Of a stretch of 64,000 nt of DNA, positions 9,697 to 19,184 are shown piece after piece. The stretch comes from Cobetia sp. cqz5-12. GTDB lineage: Bacteria > Pseudomonadota > Gammaproteobacteria > Pseudomonadales > Halomonadaceae. The position numbers and the translations under genes were made by a program. The stretch lies in the NCBI RefSeq assembly GCF_016495405.1, contig NZ_CP044522.1:4077638-4141637 (forward strand), written 5' to 3'. The notes beneath the pieces were generated by a model. The model did no database searches and had not been told where the DNA came from. It was given only the letters and a program-made list of their open reading frames with translations. Each line of letters opens with the position of its first letter. The first letter of the stretch is position 1.

Positions 9697-9789
9697 TGCG
9701 CCTCAGGGTGCCAGCCTCTCGCGCACGCAGGTATCCTTTCGAGATTCCATCTGGCATTGATCATTCATCACCGTATCGCAGGAGACATC

Positions 9790-10164
9790 ATGGCCTCGCT
9801 CAAGGATCAACTGTCCGGGCTTGTCTATTCCACCGAACATGGCGCAACCTGCCCTGAGTGTCGGCGTGCCGAAGCCGAGTGCGAATGTGCCGACCTCGCC
9901 GAGCGTGAACGCCTGGCAAGCCTCGATGGCGTGGTGCGCATCCGTCGCGAGACCAGCGGTCGCAAGGGCAAGGGAGTGACCACCGTGAGCGGGATTCCGC
10001 TCGCCGAGAAGGAACTCAAGGCCCTGGCCAAGACTCTCAAGCAGCGGTGCGGCACTGGCGGCAGCCTCAAGGATGGCATCGTGGAGATCCAGGGCGATCA
10101 TCGCGAGACGCTCAAGGCTGAACTCACGCGGATGGGCTATACCGTCAAGCTGGCCGGTGGCTGA
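9790..10164 (+). CDS. yciH: SUI1/eIF1-like translation factor, YciH family
   Basis: A 124-residue protein with the SUI1 fold signature: VVRIRRETSGRKGKGVTTVSG, then LKQRCGTGGSLKDGIVEIQGDHR, the classic eIF1/YciH segment. The N-terminus carries a cysteine cluster CPECRRAEAECEC seen in proteobacterial YciH proteins. Homologues are proposed to bind the 30S subunit and affect initiation fidelity, but the bacterial role is not settled. ATG 9790 has GGAGAC seven bases upstream. It appears monocistronic between the fba terminator and the lipoprotein gene. Confidence 0.9.
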   Translation: MASLKDQLSGLVYSTEHGATCPECRRAEAECECADLAERERLASLDGVVRIRRETSGRKGKGVTTVSGIPLAEKELKALAKTLKQRCGTGGSLKDGIVEIQGDHRETLKAELTRMGYTVKLAGG

Positions 10165-10215
10165 ACGCCTGCTGCCCGCACCATTGCCTTCCATCTCGCT
10201 GCACAAGGGATTCCC

Positions 10216-10668
10216 ATGCTGAACTTCATCACGCCACGCCGACCTTCGGCTCACGCGCTCTCGCTCTCTGGCCTGCTGCTGGCCACGCTCGGGCTGGGTG
10301 GCTGCATGACCGGCCCGGACTTCACGCAGCTGGAGGCGCGCGTGGTGCCACAGCAGGCCTTCACGGCACCGGCGGATGCGATGCTGGAAGTGCGCCTGGT
10401 GGATGTCTCCCGCGCCGACACCGAGGCCGGACTGATTGCCAGTACCCGCTATGGCGGCCTGCGTGAAGGGCCTTTCCCAGTCAGCCTGCAGTACGATCGC
10501 AACGCCATCGAGGAAGGCCATCGCTACGCGCTGCAAGCCGATGTGCGCAGCGATGGACGCCTGTATTGGATCAATGACAGCGCAGTGCCGGTGCTGGGTG
10601 ACGCCAGCACCTCGCAGGGTGAGGTCGAGATCCCGCTCACGCCGCTGCCGCGGGCACTGGGGCATTGA
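10216..10668 (+). CDS. YbaY-family lipoprotein
   Basis: A 150-residue secreted lipoprotein. A lipobox LGLGGC places the lipidated cysteine at residue 30 after a basic N-terminus and hydrophobic stretch. The mature part, with MLEVRLVDVSRAD and FPVSLQYDRNAIEEGHRYALQADVRSDGRL-type segments, resembles the YbaY/YscW-like beta-sandwich domain of envelope lipoproteins with unknown partners. The next residue is Met, not Asp, so outer-membrane sorting is likely. No operon partner is evident. Confidence 0.8.
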   Translation: MLNFITPRRPSAHALSLSGLLLATLGLGGCMTGPDFTQLEARVVPQQAFTAPADAMLEVRLVDVSRADTEAGLIASTRYGGLREGPFPVSLQYDRNAIEEGHRYALQADVRSDGRLYWINDSAVPVLGDASTSQGEVEIPLTPLPRALGH

Positions 10669-10745
10669 TCATGCACCGGGCTCCTGAGCTGCTCACGCCC
10701 ATCTCTCCGGGGCAATGGCTCATAGCCCATAGATAGGACACTCCA

Positions 10746-11666
10746 ATGGATTGGCTGGAATACCTGTTACCTGTCTTCTTCCTTACCCCACTGGGTGCCA
10801 TCGCGCTGGTGGTGCTGGGCATGCGTGGTCTGCATGAGCGGCGCATCCAGTCGCCACTGACCCGCCGCCAGCTGCGTGAACCGGGCCAGAGCCTGCGTGA
10901 CCGTCTCGATGATGCCTTCCAGGCGCTGTTTCTCGACGGGGCACTCGGGCCGCTCATCACCTTGAGTCCGCTGGTCTACGGCATGGGGCGCATGGTGTTC
11001 AGCGAAGAGCAGAACTGGCTCGAGTGGGCAGGCTATGGCCTCGCCTGTGCGCTGTTCGTGCTGATCTTCGCGCTGCGCCTGACGCGGCACTTCCAGCGTA
11101 TCCGCAAGCTCAAGCTGGGGCTGGCCTGCGAGCTGTCCATCGGTCAGGAGCTCGACCAGCTCATCCGCCCCGAACAGCTGACCAGCATGGTCTATCACGA
11201 CGTGCCTGCCGACGGCTTCCACATCGATCATCTGGTGGTCACCCCCGCCGGTGCCTACGCCATTCGCACCAAGGCGCGCTCGCGGCCGCTGGATGCACTG
11301 GGCGCACTCAAGGATGAGGTCAAGCTCAAGGATGGTCGCCTGTACTTCCCGGGCTATCGCGAGCGCAAGCCGCTGCGCGAGACACGTACCGCGCGCGACT
11401 GGACCGCGGCCTGGCTGAAGCGCGAATGTGGCGTCGACGTGCCGGTGCAAGGGCTGCTGGCACTGCCCGGCTGGCAGATCGTGCGCGAAGGTGCCCAGCG
11501 CGAGAACGACCCCGAGGTCGTCAATGGCGAGGGCCTGGCCGATTGGCTGAGCACCCATTGCATGGCTCCCGAAGATGGCTGCCCGACCCTGGATGACGCC
11601 CTCAAGCAGCGCATCAATGAGGCGATTCTCGACCGCGTTCAGGCCGAGCGCCTCGCCACCAGTTGA
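10746..11666 (+). CDS. Membrane protein with degenerate NERD (nuclease-related) domain
   Basis: 306 residues. There are two predicted membrane segments (about 8-27 and 94-111), then a cytoplasmic domain. Residues 159-178, with D161-H-LVV followed by AIRTK, match the NERD core, a restriction-endonuclease-like fold. The usual acidic residue of the E-x-K pair is arginine here (R174, K176), so nuclease activity is doubtful. A later segment with PVQGLLALPGW and VVNGEGLADWL also fits NERD proteins. ATG 10746 gives MDWLEYLLPVFF. Function unknown. Confidence 0.7.
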   Translation: MDWLEYLLPVFFLTPLGAIALVVLGMRGLHERRIQSPLTRRQLREPGQSLRDRLDDAFQALFLDGALGPLITLSPLVYGMGRMVFSEEQNWLEWAGYGLACALFVLIFALRLTRHFQRIRKLKLGLACELSIGQELDQLIRPEQLTSMVYHDVPADGFHIDHLVVTPAGAYAIRTKARSRPLDALGALKDEVKLKDGRLYFPGYRERKPLRETRTARDWTAAWLKRECGVDVPVQGLLALPGWQIVREGAQRENDPEVVNGEGLADWLSTHCMAPEDGCPTLDDALKQRINEAILDRVQAERLATS

Positions 11667-11815
11667 TCCTCCGCCATGCTTCACTCCCTCGGAGCATGGC
11701 AGCGCCGGACAAAGGCTTGCCAAGGCGACCCGCCCGTCGTTAAATACGCGCCGGTCCAGCCTTGGCAACCTTAGCGCGCTATCGCAATGATGGCGCTATT
11801 GGCGACATATCCCGC

Positions 11816-12652
11816 ATGAAACTCATCACCTTCGACGCTTTTCGTACCCTCGGCATTCCCGGTGTTCGTTATATCAAGCCGGAGCGCATGCTGGATCACC
11901 TCGACGAGATCCGCGCCGCCGATATCCTGCTGTTTCCCGAATACTGGCAGATCACCACCCTGGTCTACGGCCTCGGCAAACGCATCTTCCCCAGCCTGCC
12001 CAGCTACGCGATCGGCCATGACAAGGTCGAGCAGACACGCGTCTTTCAGGCCATCTGCCCGGACAATGTGCCGCCGACCGAGATTCGTGGCGCCAGCCGT
12101 CAGGCTATCGACGATATCGAGGCGCGCTTCGGCTACCCGCTGATCGTCAAGGAAGTCAAAAGCTCGATGGGTGTCGGCGTGAAACTGATCCAGTCGCGCG
12201 GCGAGCTGGAAGCGCATGCAGCGGAGCATCCAGTGCTGTATGCCCAGCCGCGCCTGGAGATCGACCGCGATCTGCGCATCGTGGTGGTGGGTGGCGAAGT
12301 CATCACCGCCTACTGGCGTGTCACGCCGCTGGGTGGCTATCGCTCCAATGTCAGCCAGGGCGGCGAGACGGCCTATGACAACATCCCGGAGCCCGCCATC
12401 GAGCTGGCGCTGCACCTGGCCGAGGCATTGGGTGTCGATCATGCCGGCTTCGATATCGCGATGGTTGATGGCTATCCCGTCGTGTTCGAGTTCAATCGCC
12501 TGTTCGGCAATCAGGGCATTCAGGACAGTTCACGGCGTATCGGTGCCGCCATCAGTCGCTATCTGGCCCTCGACAATGACGACAAGGACCCGACGACGCC
12601 GCTACTGACACCACGCCGCATGCGCCGCGCGACACTCAAGGAAACCGCCTGA
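11816..12652 (+). CDS. ATP-grasp protein of the RimK type
   Basis: 278 residues from ATG 11816; an upstream TTG start at 11762 is possible. The ATP-grasp features are visible: YPLIVKEVKSSMGVGVKLI (nucleotide-binding lysines and glycine loop), a central VVVGGEVITAYWRV strand, and HAGFDIAMVDGYPVVFEFNRLFGNQG, the metal-binding acidic/Asn motif. Such enzymes ligate a carboxylate to an amine or thiol through an acyl phosphate. The closest pattern is RimK-like glutamate ligases, but the substrate cannot be assigned. It is a single gene with a convergent BCCT neighbour beyond a shared terminator. Confidence 0.75.
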   Translation: MKLITFDAFRTLGIPGVRYIKPERMLDHLDEIRAADILLFPEYWQITTLVYGLGKRIFPSLPSYAIGHDKVEQTRVFQAICPDNVPPTEIRGASRQAIDDIEARFGYPLIVKEVKSSMGVGVKLIQSRGELEAHAAEHPVLYAQPRLEIDRDLRIVVVGGEVITAYWRVTPLGGYRSNVSQGGETAYDNIPEPAIELALHLAEALGVDHAGFDIAMVDGYPVVFEFNRLFGNQGIQDSSRRIGAAISRYLALDNDDKDPTTPLLTPRRMRRATLKETA

Positions 12653-12696
12653 CATCTTGTGGGCGCGTCATCATGTTGCGCCCCTGCCTGCCCTGA

Positions 12697-12733
12697 ACGA
12701 CAAGACGCCGCCCAATGGGCGGCGTCTTGTCGT
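12697..12733. terminator. Shared convergent terminator (ATP-grasp gene / BCCT gene)
   Basis: Perfect 17-bp arms, ACGACAAGACGCCGCCC and complement, around AAT. It lies between two convergent genes and has A/T-poor tails, so efficiency is inferred from the stem. A near-identical stem recurs at 42326. Confidence 0.8.
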
Positions 12734-12772
12734 CTGGTACTGACCATTCAACTGGCCAGCCGGTTTATCTCC

Positions 12773-14524
12773 TCACAGGCGTGAGGGACGGCTATGCGGG
12801 TCGCCTTCGATATGATCCTTGGGCGGGTCCTGCCGCGGCTTGCCTGCTGCCGGCACGTCCTCGTCGGGTATTTCCCAAGTGCCTTCTTCGGTCCAGGGGT
12901 CGTCTGCCGGGAACTCCTCGATGTTGATTTCCTTGACCGTGTAATCGGGCTGGTAGCGCAGGTCATAGTGCGCGGCACGCACGATGGAGATGCACAGCAT
13001 CAAGGCCACTGCCAATAGCGGCACACCCCCGATGATGGAGGCCGTCTGCAGGGTCTCCAGCCCGCCGATGAACATCAGCACGATGGGCATGAACGACAGG
13101 GCGAAGGCCCAGAACAGGCGGTTCCAGCGCATCGGCTCTTCGTCAACTTCCTTCTGGACCACAGCGGCCAGAATGTAGGAGATGGAGTCGAAGGTGGTCG
13201 CGGTGAAGATCAGCGCCAGCAGCGTGAAGGCGAAGATCACCACATAGTCCAGCGGCAGGGTGTGCAGCATCGCGAAGATGGCCGCGGTCGGGCTCTGGTC
13301 ATTGAGGATGGTGACCACGTCCAGCTCACCGGACAGCTGCAGGTAGAGGCCGTAGTTGCCCATCACCATGAAGAACAGGAAGCAGCCCATGGTGCCGAAG
13401 AACATCGAACCGGCGACCATGGCGCGGATGGTGCGGCCCCGCGAGATACGCGCGATGAACAGCCCCACGCTGGGCGCGAACACCAGCCACCAGGCCCAGT
13501 AGAAGATGGTCCAGTCCTGCGGGAAGTGCGTGTCCTCGAAGCCCTTGAACTCGGCGAACGGCTCAAGCCAGGTGGCCATGTGGATCAGGTTGCTCATCAC
13601 GCGGCCCAGCGCATCCAGACCGGTGTTGGCCATGAACAGGGTCGGCCCCGCGATGAAGATGAACAGCAACAGGCCGACCGCCAGCCAGAAGTTGATGTCT
13701 GACAGCAGCTTGATGCCCTTCTTGAGCCCCACGTAGGCGCTGTAGCCGAACAGGGCGGTACACACCAGCAGCACCACGATCTGCGTGGTCAGCGACTTGG
13801 GCACCCCGAACAGCTCGTGCACCCCCTCGTTGATCATCGGTGCCGCCAGACCCAGCGTGGTCGCACCGCCGCCCAGCATACCGAAGATGAAGCTGATATC
13901 GATCAGCTTGCCCAGCCAGCCATGCGCCAGCTTTTCGCCCAGCACCGGCATCAGCGCTTCGGAAATCTTCAGGACGCTGTGATGACGCACATAGTAGAAG
14001 TAGGCGATCGGCACGGCAGGAATCAGGTAGATCGCCCATGCCAGCGGTCCCCAGTGGAAGATGCCATAGGCCGCGGCCCATTCCGCAGCTTCCGGCGTCC
14101 GGCCTTCCACATGGAACGGGGGCGACTGGTAGTAGTAGACCCACTCGATCATCGACCAGTACAGGATGGAGGCCCCGATACCGGCACAGAACAGCATCGC
14201 CGCCCACGACACGATGGAGAATTCGGGCTTCTCCTCGGCATCACCGAGCTTTATCTGACCGATGTCGCTGAAGATGATGTAGATCATGAAGCCGCCGGCC
14301 CCCACGCCGAGCAGCAGATAGAGCACGCCGAGCTTGCTGGTGACGAAGTTCTTGGCCGCCGATACCCACATCGCGCCTTGCTCGGGGAAGATGACCAGCG
14401 GCAGCGTCACTGCCAACAGCAGAAAGATCGAGCCGAAGAAAGTCGGCTTGTCGATCATGTCGAAGGGCTTTTCAGACCGATCCCCCTCCGTTCTGGCGGA
14501 TACCTTTCGGGTTTCCTTGCTCAT
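12773..14524 (-). CDS. BCCT-family transporter (betaine/choline/carnitine type)
   Basis: 583 residues with about 12 membrane segments. Family landmarks include GAGGFMIYIIFSDIG, FCAGIGASILYWSMIEWVYYY (tryptophan-rich substrate region), and WTIFYWAWWLVFAPSVGLFIARISRGRTIR, the conserved TM8/amphipathic helix segment. A hydrophilic acidic C-terminal tail of about 60 residues follows the last helix; such tails carry osmosensing in BetT/BetP-type proteins. It therefore probably imports a quaternary ammonium osmoprotectant with Na+ or H+. It is monocistronic. A perfect dyad at 14555-14574 lies just upstream and may be an operator. Substrate is not decidable from sequence. Confidence 0.9.
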   Translation of the reverse strand: MSKETRKVSARTEGDRSEKPFDMIDKPTFFGSIFLLLAVTLPLVIFPEQGAMWVSAAKNFVTSKLGVLYLLLGVGAGGFMIYIIFSDIGQIKLGDAEEKPEFSIVSWAAMLFCAGIGASILYWSMIEWVYYYQSPPFHVEGRTPEAAEWAAAYGIFHWGPLAWAIYLIPAVPIAYFYYVRHHSVLKISEALMPVLGEKLAHGWLGKLIDISFIFGMLGGGATTLGLAAPMINEGVHELFGVPKSLTTQIVVLLVCTALFGYSAYVGLKKGIKLLSDINFWLAVGLLLFIFIAGPTLFMANTGLDALGRVMSNLIHMATWLEPFAEFKGFEDTHFPQDWTIFYWAWWLVFAPSVGLFIARISRGRTIRAMVAGSMFFGTMGCFLFFMVMGNYGLYLQLSGELDVVTILNDQSPTAAIFAMLHTLPLDYVVIFAFTLLALIFTATTFDSISYILAAVVQKEVDEEPMRWNRLFWAFALSFMPIVLMFIGGLETLQTASIIGGVPLLAVALMLCISIVRAAHYDLRYQPDYTVKEINIEEFPADDPWTEEGTWEIPDEDVPAAGKPRQDPPKDHIEGDPHSRPSRL

Positions 14525-14554
14525 ATATAAGCCTCACTTATCGTTATTGCCATA

Positions 14555-14574
14555 CATGATAACAGCTTATCATG
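14555..14574. promoter_or_regulatory. Perfect dyad upstream of BCCT gene, candidate operator
   Basis: CATGATAA-CAGC-TTATCATG, an 8-4-8 perfect inverted repeat located 31-50 bp before the BCCT start codon. This position suits an operator or the early leader. Binding protein unknown; no TetR/BetI-like gene is adjacent. Confidence 0.5.
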
Positions 14575-14603
14575 AGTGATTGCGATACACGCATCTCCAC
14601 TGC

Positions 14604-14620
14604 GTACAATCCTAGTACAA
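14604..14620. repeat. GTACAA direct repeat with 11-bp period
   Basis: Two GTACAA hexamers (14604-14609 and 14615-14620) spaced one helical turn apart, upstream of the dyad. The pattern resembles tandem half-sites of a response regulator; no regulator can be named. Confidence 0.35.
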
Positions 14621-14858
14621 CGATCCAAGCGCTTACGTAAAGATAATTTAACGCAAGCAAGTCATTTATTAGCGCATGGCAGTCCTTGGCGTTGAGGCCA
14701 AGGGAGGAACAGGAAGCACAACGACAGGGCTGAGAGCGACAGGCAAATCAGCAGGGAAGACACAGCCAGAACAGGCAGCGCAGAGGTGGGCAGCCACAGA
14801 GGGGTAAGACGCAGGGAAGGCGCAGCAAGGCAGCAGATGTCAGACCGGACAGCAGGCA

Positions 14859-14896
14859 TCCACCAGGGAACGGCACTGCTGCCGTCTCCTGGTGGA
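14859..14896 (-). terminator. Hairpin downstream of dgt, possible terminator
   Basis: TCCACCAGG..ACGGCA-CTGC-TGCCGT..CCTGGTGGA, a long interrupted stem 43 bp past the dgt stop. No T tract follows on the minus strand, so it may instead stabilise the transcript end. Confidence 0.5.
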
Positions 14897-14938
14897 AGTA
14901 ATCAGACTTGAGATGATCGAGCTGATGGCGCCTCGCTC

Positions 14939-16276
14939 TCAGTCGCCGCGCAGGCGCCCGCCCATCTCCTGGGCGAGGTCCACCGCGAAGTGGTCCGTCA
15001 TGCCGCCGATGAAGTCGAGCATGCGCCGATAGCTGCGGTAGAGATCCCAGTCCTTGGTCGGTGTGTTCTCGCCGATCAATGCCAGCACACGTTGATGCTT
15101 GAAGCTGGAACGCCCCTTGGTATGCAGCTCATGCGCAGCGCCGATGAAGGCCTCGAGCAGAATCCCCAGCGTGGTGTAGGCGCCGATCTCCAGCTTGGCC
15201 TTGCGCTCGTTGCGGAAGATCTTCTGGCGCGCCAGATTCTTGGCTTCTCGCACGCCCCAGCCGAGGTCGGGGTGGCACAGGTCGAGCAGGTCTTCACTGA
15301 GCGTGCCGGCCAGCAGTTCCGCCTCGCGCTGCACGAAAGCCTCAGCGACATCATTGACGGCACGCTCCATCGCCGCGCCTCTCAACGCCGCCACCTTGCG
15401 CCGCTGGGAGGTGCCGCGGGCGACCATCTCCTGATATTCGCGTGGCTCACCCCCGCTGATGCCGGTGAGAATCTCGAACACTTCCTCGAACTGCAGGATG
15501 CCCATCTCGAGGCCATCTTCCAGGTCCAGCAGTGCATAGCAGATGTCATCGGCGGCCTCGACCAGCCACGCCAGCGGGTGACGGCACCAGCGGCCATCGG
15601 CTCGCGCCAGCAACCCGCAACGCTCGGCGACCTGATCCAACAGCACGCGCTCGCTCTGATAGCAGCCGAACTTGCCGCCGGCCGTGGCGTGCTCCACCGT
15701 CCACGGGTACTTGAGCAGCGTGCCCAGCGTCGCTGCCGTCAGGCGCATGCCGCCATGGAACTGGTTGTATTCGATCTGGGTGACGATACGAAAGCCCTGG
15801 GCATTGCCTTCGTAGGTGAGCAGGTCCTCGCGCTCGGCATCGCTCAGCCCGGCCAGCCGACCGTGATCACTGGCGGCCTCGGCGGCGAACCAGTCGCGGA
15901 TGGCGTACTCCCCGGCGTGCCCGAAAGGCGGGTTGCCGATGTCATGCCCCAGGCAGCCGGTCTGGACGATGACGCCGAGATCCGACGGCGTGATCCAGTC
16001 GGGCAACTGCTCCTTGAGCTTCTCGCCGACCATCATGCCCAGCGAGCGGCCGACGCAGCCGACTTCCAGCGAGTGGGTCAGACGCGTGTGGATGTGGTCA
16101 TTGTCGGTCAGCGGGTGGACCTGGGTCTTGCGCCCCAGGCGACGGAAGGAACCCGCGAACACGATGCGGTCGTGGTCCTTGTGGAAGGGAGTCCGCCCCA
16201 TCTCCCGCGATACGGTGCCCGGTGCGTCATGCAGGCGACTCGGTTCCAGCAGTCGCTCCCAGCTCATCGATGACAT
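14939..16276 (-). CDS. dgt: Deoxyguanosinetriphosphate triphosphohydrolase (dGTPase)
   Basis: 445-residue HD-domain enzyme that hydrolyses dGTP to deoxyguanosine and triphosphate. Motifs: FRRLGRKTQVHPL, TRLTHSLEV (metal-ligand H68) and GCLGHDIGNPPFGHAGE (HD at residues 111-112), the characteristic dGTPase series. AAGGAG lies seven bases before the ATG at 16276, supporting this start over the nearby second ATG. It is transcribed alone between the ntrC terminator and the BCCT region. Confidence 0.93.
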   Translation of the reverse strand: MSSMSWERLLEPSRLHDAPGTVSREMGRTPFHKDHDRIVFAGSFRRLGRKTQVHPLTDNDHIHTRLTHSLEVGCVGRSLGMMVGEKLKEQLPDWITPSDLGVIVQTGCLGHDIGNPPFGHAGEYAIRDWFAAEAASDHGRLAGLSDAEREDLLTYEGNAQGFRIVTQIEYNQFHGGMRLTAATLGTLLKYPWTVEHATAGGKFGCYQSERVLLDQVAERCGLLARADGRWCRHPLAWLVEAADDICYALLDLEDGLEMGILQFEEVFEILTGISGGEPREYQEMVARGTSQRRKVAALRGAAMERAVNDVAEAFVQREAELLAGTLSEDLLDLCHPDLGWGVREAKNLARQKIFRNERKAKLEIGAYTTLGILLEAFIGAAHELHTKGRSSFKHQRVLALIGENTPTKDWDLYRSYRRMLDFIGGMTDHFAVDLAQEMGGRLRGD

Positions 16277-16343
16277 CAGGCAACTCCTTGGCAGGCGCCG
16301 TGTACTGGCGCCGGCGAGCAGATAACAGGTGAATGACGCGCAT

Positions 16344-16380
16344 AAAAAAAGAGAACAGGGATTGTGGCACCCTGCTCTCT
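16344..16380 (-). terminator. Intrinsic terminator after ntrC
   Basis: On the minus strand a stem AGAGAGCAGGG / CCCTGTTCTCT (one mismatch) is followed by T7. It lies 40 bp past the ntrC stop and ends the ntrBC transcript. Confidence 0.9.
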
Positions 16381-16420
16381 TTCTCTCCAGACCGCTCAGG
16401 CTGTCCTCAGTCCTCGGTCC

Positions 16421-17826
<1,406 letters not shown>

Positions 17827-17830
<4 letters not shown>

Positions 17831-18921
17831 GTGTGATCTCCAGAAGTGCCGGCTAGCGGAATGAGTAATCGGAATTCGGTATGGCCGGGGCGCGAGTCAC
17901 ACTCGATCAGCCCCTGATGCTGGTGCAGGATGCCCTGGGCGATCGACAGCCCGAGCCCTGAGCCTTCGGCGCGCCCCGAGACCATCGGGTAGAACAGCGT
18001 CTCGCGCAGGCTCTCCGGAATGCCGGGACCGTTGTCGATGATCGCCAGCTCGCAGACCAGCCGGTGGCGCTCGTGGCCCAGCGTGAACTGACGACGAGCA
18101 CGGGTCCGCAGCGTGATCTCGTAGGGGGCGGCATCGGGCTGCGGTGAATCGGGCTGTGGCTGCTCATTGAGGGCCTGGGTGGCGTTGCGCGCGATGTTGA
18201 GCACCGCCTGGATCAGCTGGCCTTCGTCGCCGATCACCTCCGGCAGGCTCGGGTCATAGTCAGCGCTCAAGGTGATGGCGCTGCCTTCCGCCTGCAGCAA
18301 GGCCCGCACCCGCTCGGTCACCGCATGCACATTGACCGGCGCCTGCAGCGGCGGCCGGTTCGGCCCGAGCATGCGATCGACCAGATCACGCAGACGGTCC
18401 ACCTCCTCGATGATGATGCGCGTGAACTCCACCATCTGCGGTTCGGGCAGGTCACGTTCGAGCAGCTGGGCGGCGCCACGAATGCCGCCAAGCGGATTCT
18501 TGACCTCATGCGCGAGACCACGCGTCAGCACCTTGACCGCCTCCTGGCGGGCGATCAGCGCTTCTTCGCGCGAGATCTGCATCAGGCGGTCACGCGGCTC
18601 TATCTCGACCAGCAGTTCATTGGCGCTGATGGGCGTCGCGGTGAAATCCACCGTCAGCGCTTCATTGGCCGCGTTGATGATCTCGGCCTCACGCTGGGTG
18701 TAGGGGTGCTGTTCCTCCAGCGCCTTGCGCAGCACATTGATCAGGGTGTCATCCAGCCCGGTCATGTTGTCGGGCGTACTGCCCTTCACGCGCACCAGAC
18801 TCACCGCCAGCAGCGTCTCCGCGGCGGGATTCATCCAGACCATCTGCAGCTGTGAGTCCAGCACCACCACGGCAGTGTTCAGGTGTTCGAGCAGTCGTTG
18901 ATGCATGGGTTTGTTCGCCAT
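17827..18921 (-). CDS. ntrB: Nitrogen regulation sensor histidine kinase NtrB
   Basis: 364 residues: a PAS-like N-terminal domain (about 5-110), the phosphoacceptor segment GLAHEVKNPLGG with H138, and a HATPase domain with N-box region IARNATQALNE and GPGIPESLRETLFYPMVSGRAEGSGLGLSIAQ. It phosphorylates NtrC under control of PII and has no membrane segments. The start is uncertain: ATG 18921 gives MANKPMHQRLL; a TTG six bases upstream sits better behind GGGAG. A sigma-54-like promoter at 18943-18958 would leave a leader of only about 11 nt. The open frame extends upstream to 19158 but that part is not family-like. Confidence 0.95.
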
Positions 18922-18942
18922 CTGCAATACGTCTCCCTGTTC

Positions 18943-18958
18943 TGCAATAACCGCGCCA
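18943..18958 (-). promoter_or_regulatory. Sigma-54-like promoter upstream of ntrB
   Basis: On the minus strand TGGCGC-GGTTA-TTGCA matches the sigma-54 consensus (TGGCAC-N5-TTGCA) at all but one position, with GG and GC ten bases apart. The predicted transcript start (about 18932) is very close to the ntrB ATG, so function is uncertain. Confidence 0.5.
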
Positions 18959-19022
18959 GTCTGGTGCAGGCACCGAGAACACGGCGTCCGATGCTGTGCA
19001 ACCATTTCTGGCCCCTCATATT

Positions 19023-19039
19023 GGCACCAAAATGGTGCA
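19023..19039. promoter_or_regulatory. NtrC-binding site upstream of ntrB
   Basis: GGCACC-AAAAT-GGTGCA, matching the enteric NtrC consensus TGCACC-N5-GGTGCA at 11 of 12 specified positions. It lies about 100 bp upstream of the sigma-54-like element and between ntrB and the DUF4124 gene, consistent with autoregulation. Confidence 0.75.
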
Positions 19040-19113
19040 GACGAAAAATCGTGCTCGAGCTCGCGTTGCCTCATTCCGCCACCAGATGGCCCGATATCGA
19101 CTGGCCCAGACAC

Positions 19114-19136
19114 GAAAAAGCCGCCCGAAGGCGGCC
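19114..19136 (-). terminator. Intrinsic terminator after the DUF4124 gene
   Basis: On the minus strand GGCCGCC TTCGG GCGGCT is followed by TTTTTC. It begins about 50 bp past the gene stop and separates it from ntrBC. Confidence 0.85.
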
Positions 19137-19184
19137 TGTCAGCGAAGGAGAAACGCACGAAGAACGCAGGCCGCCCTTACGCTG

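Larger units (their letters stand above)
14525..14938 (-). other. Intergenic region upstream of BCCT gene and downstream of dgt
   Basis: 414 bp. The BCCT-proximal part (14525-14660) is AT-rich and contains a dyad and a direct repeat. The stretch 14694-14850 is almost free of T on the plus strand and made of loosely repeated purine-rich units such as GCAGGGAAG. A strong hairpin sits at 14859-14896. No convincing gene: a short hydrophobic minus-strand frame at 14662-14859 is probably a by-product of the base skew. Confidence 0.6.

Noticed and set aside
14662..14859. 65-codon hydrophobic minus-strand frame
   Set aside because: Hydrophobicity follows directly from the T-poor plus strand (leucine-rich complement); no ribosome site seen.
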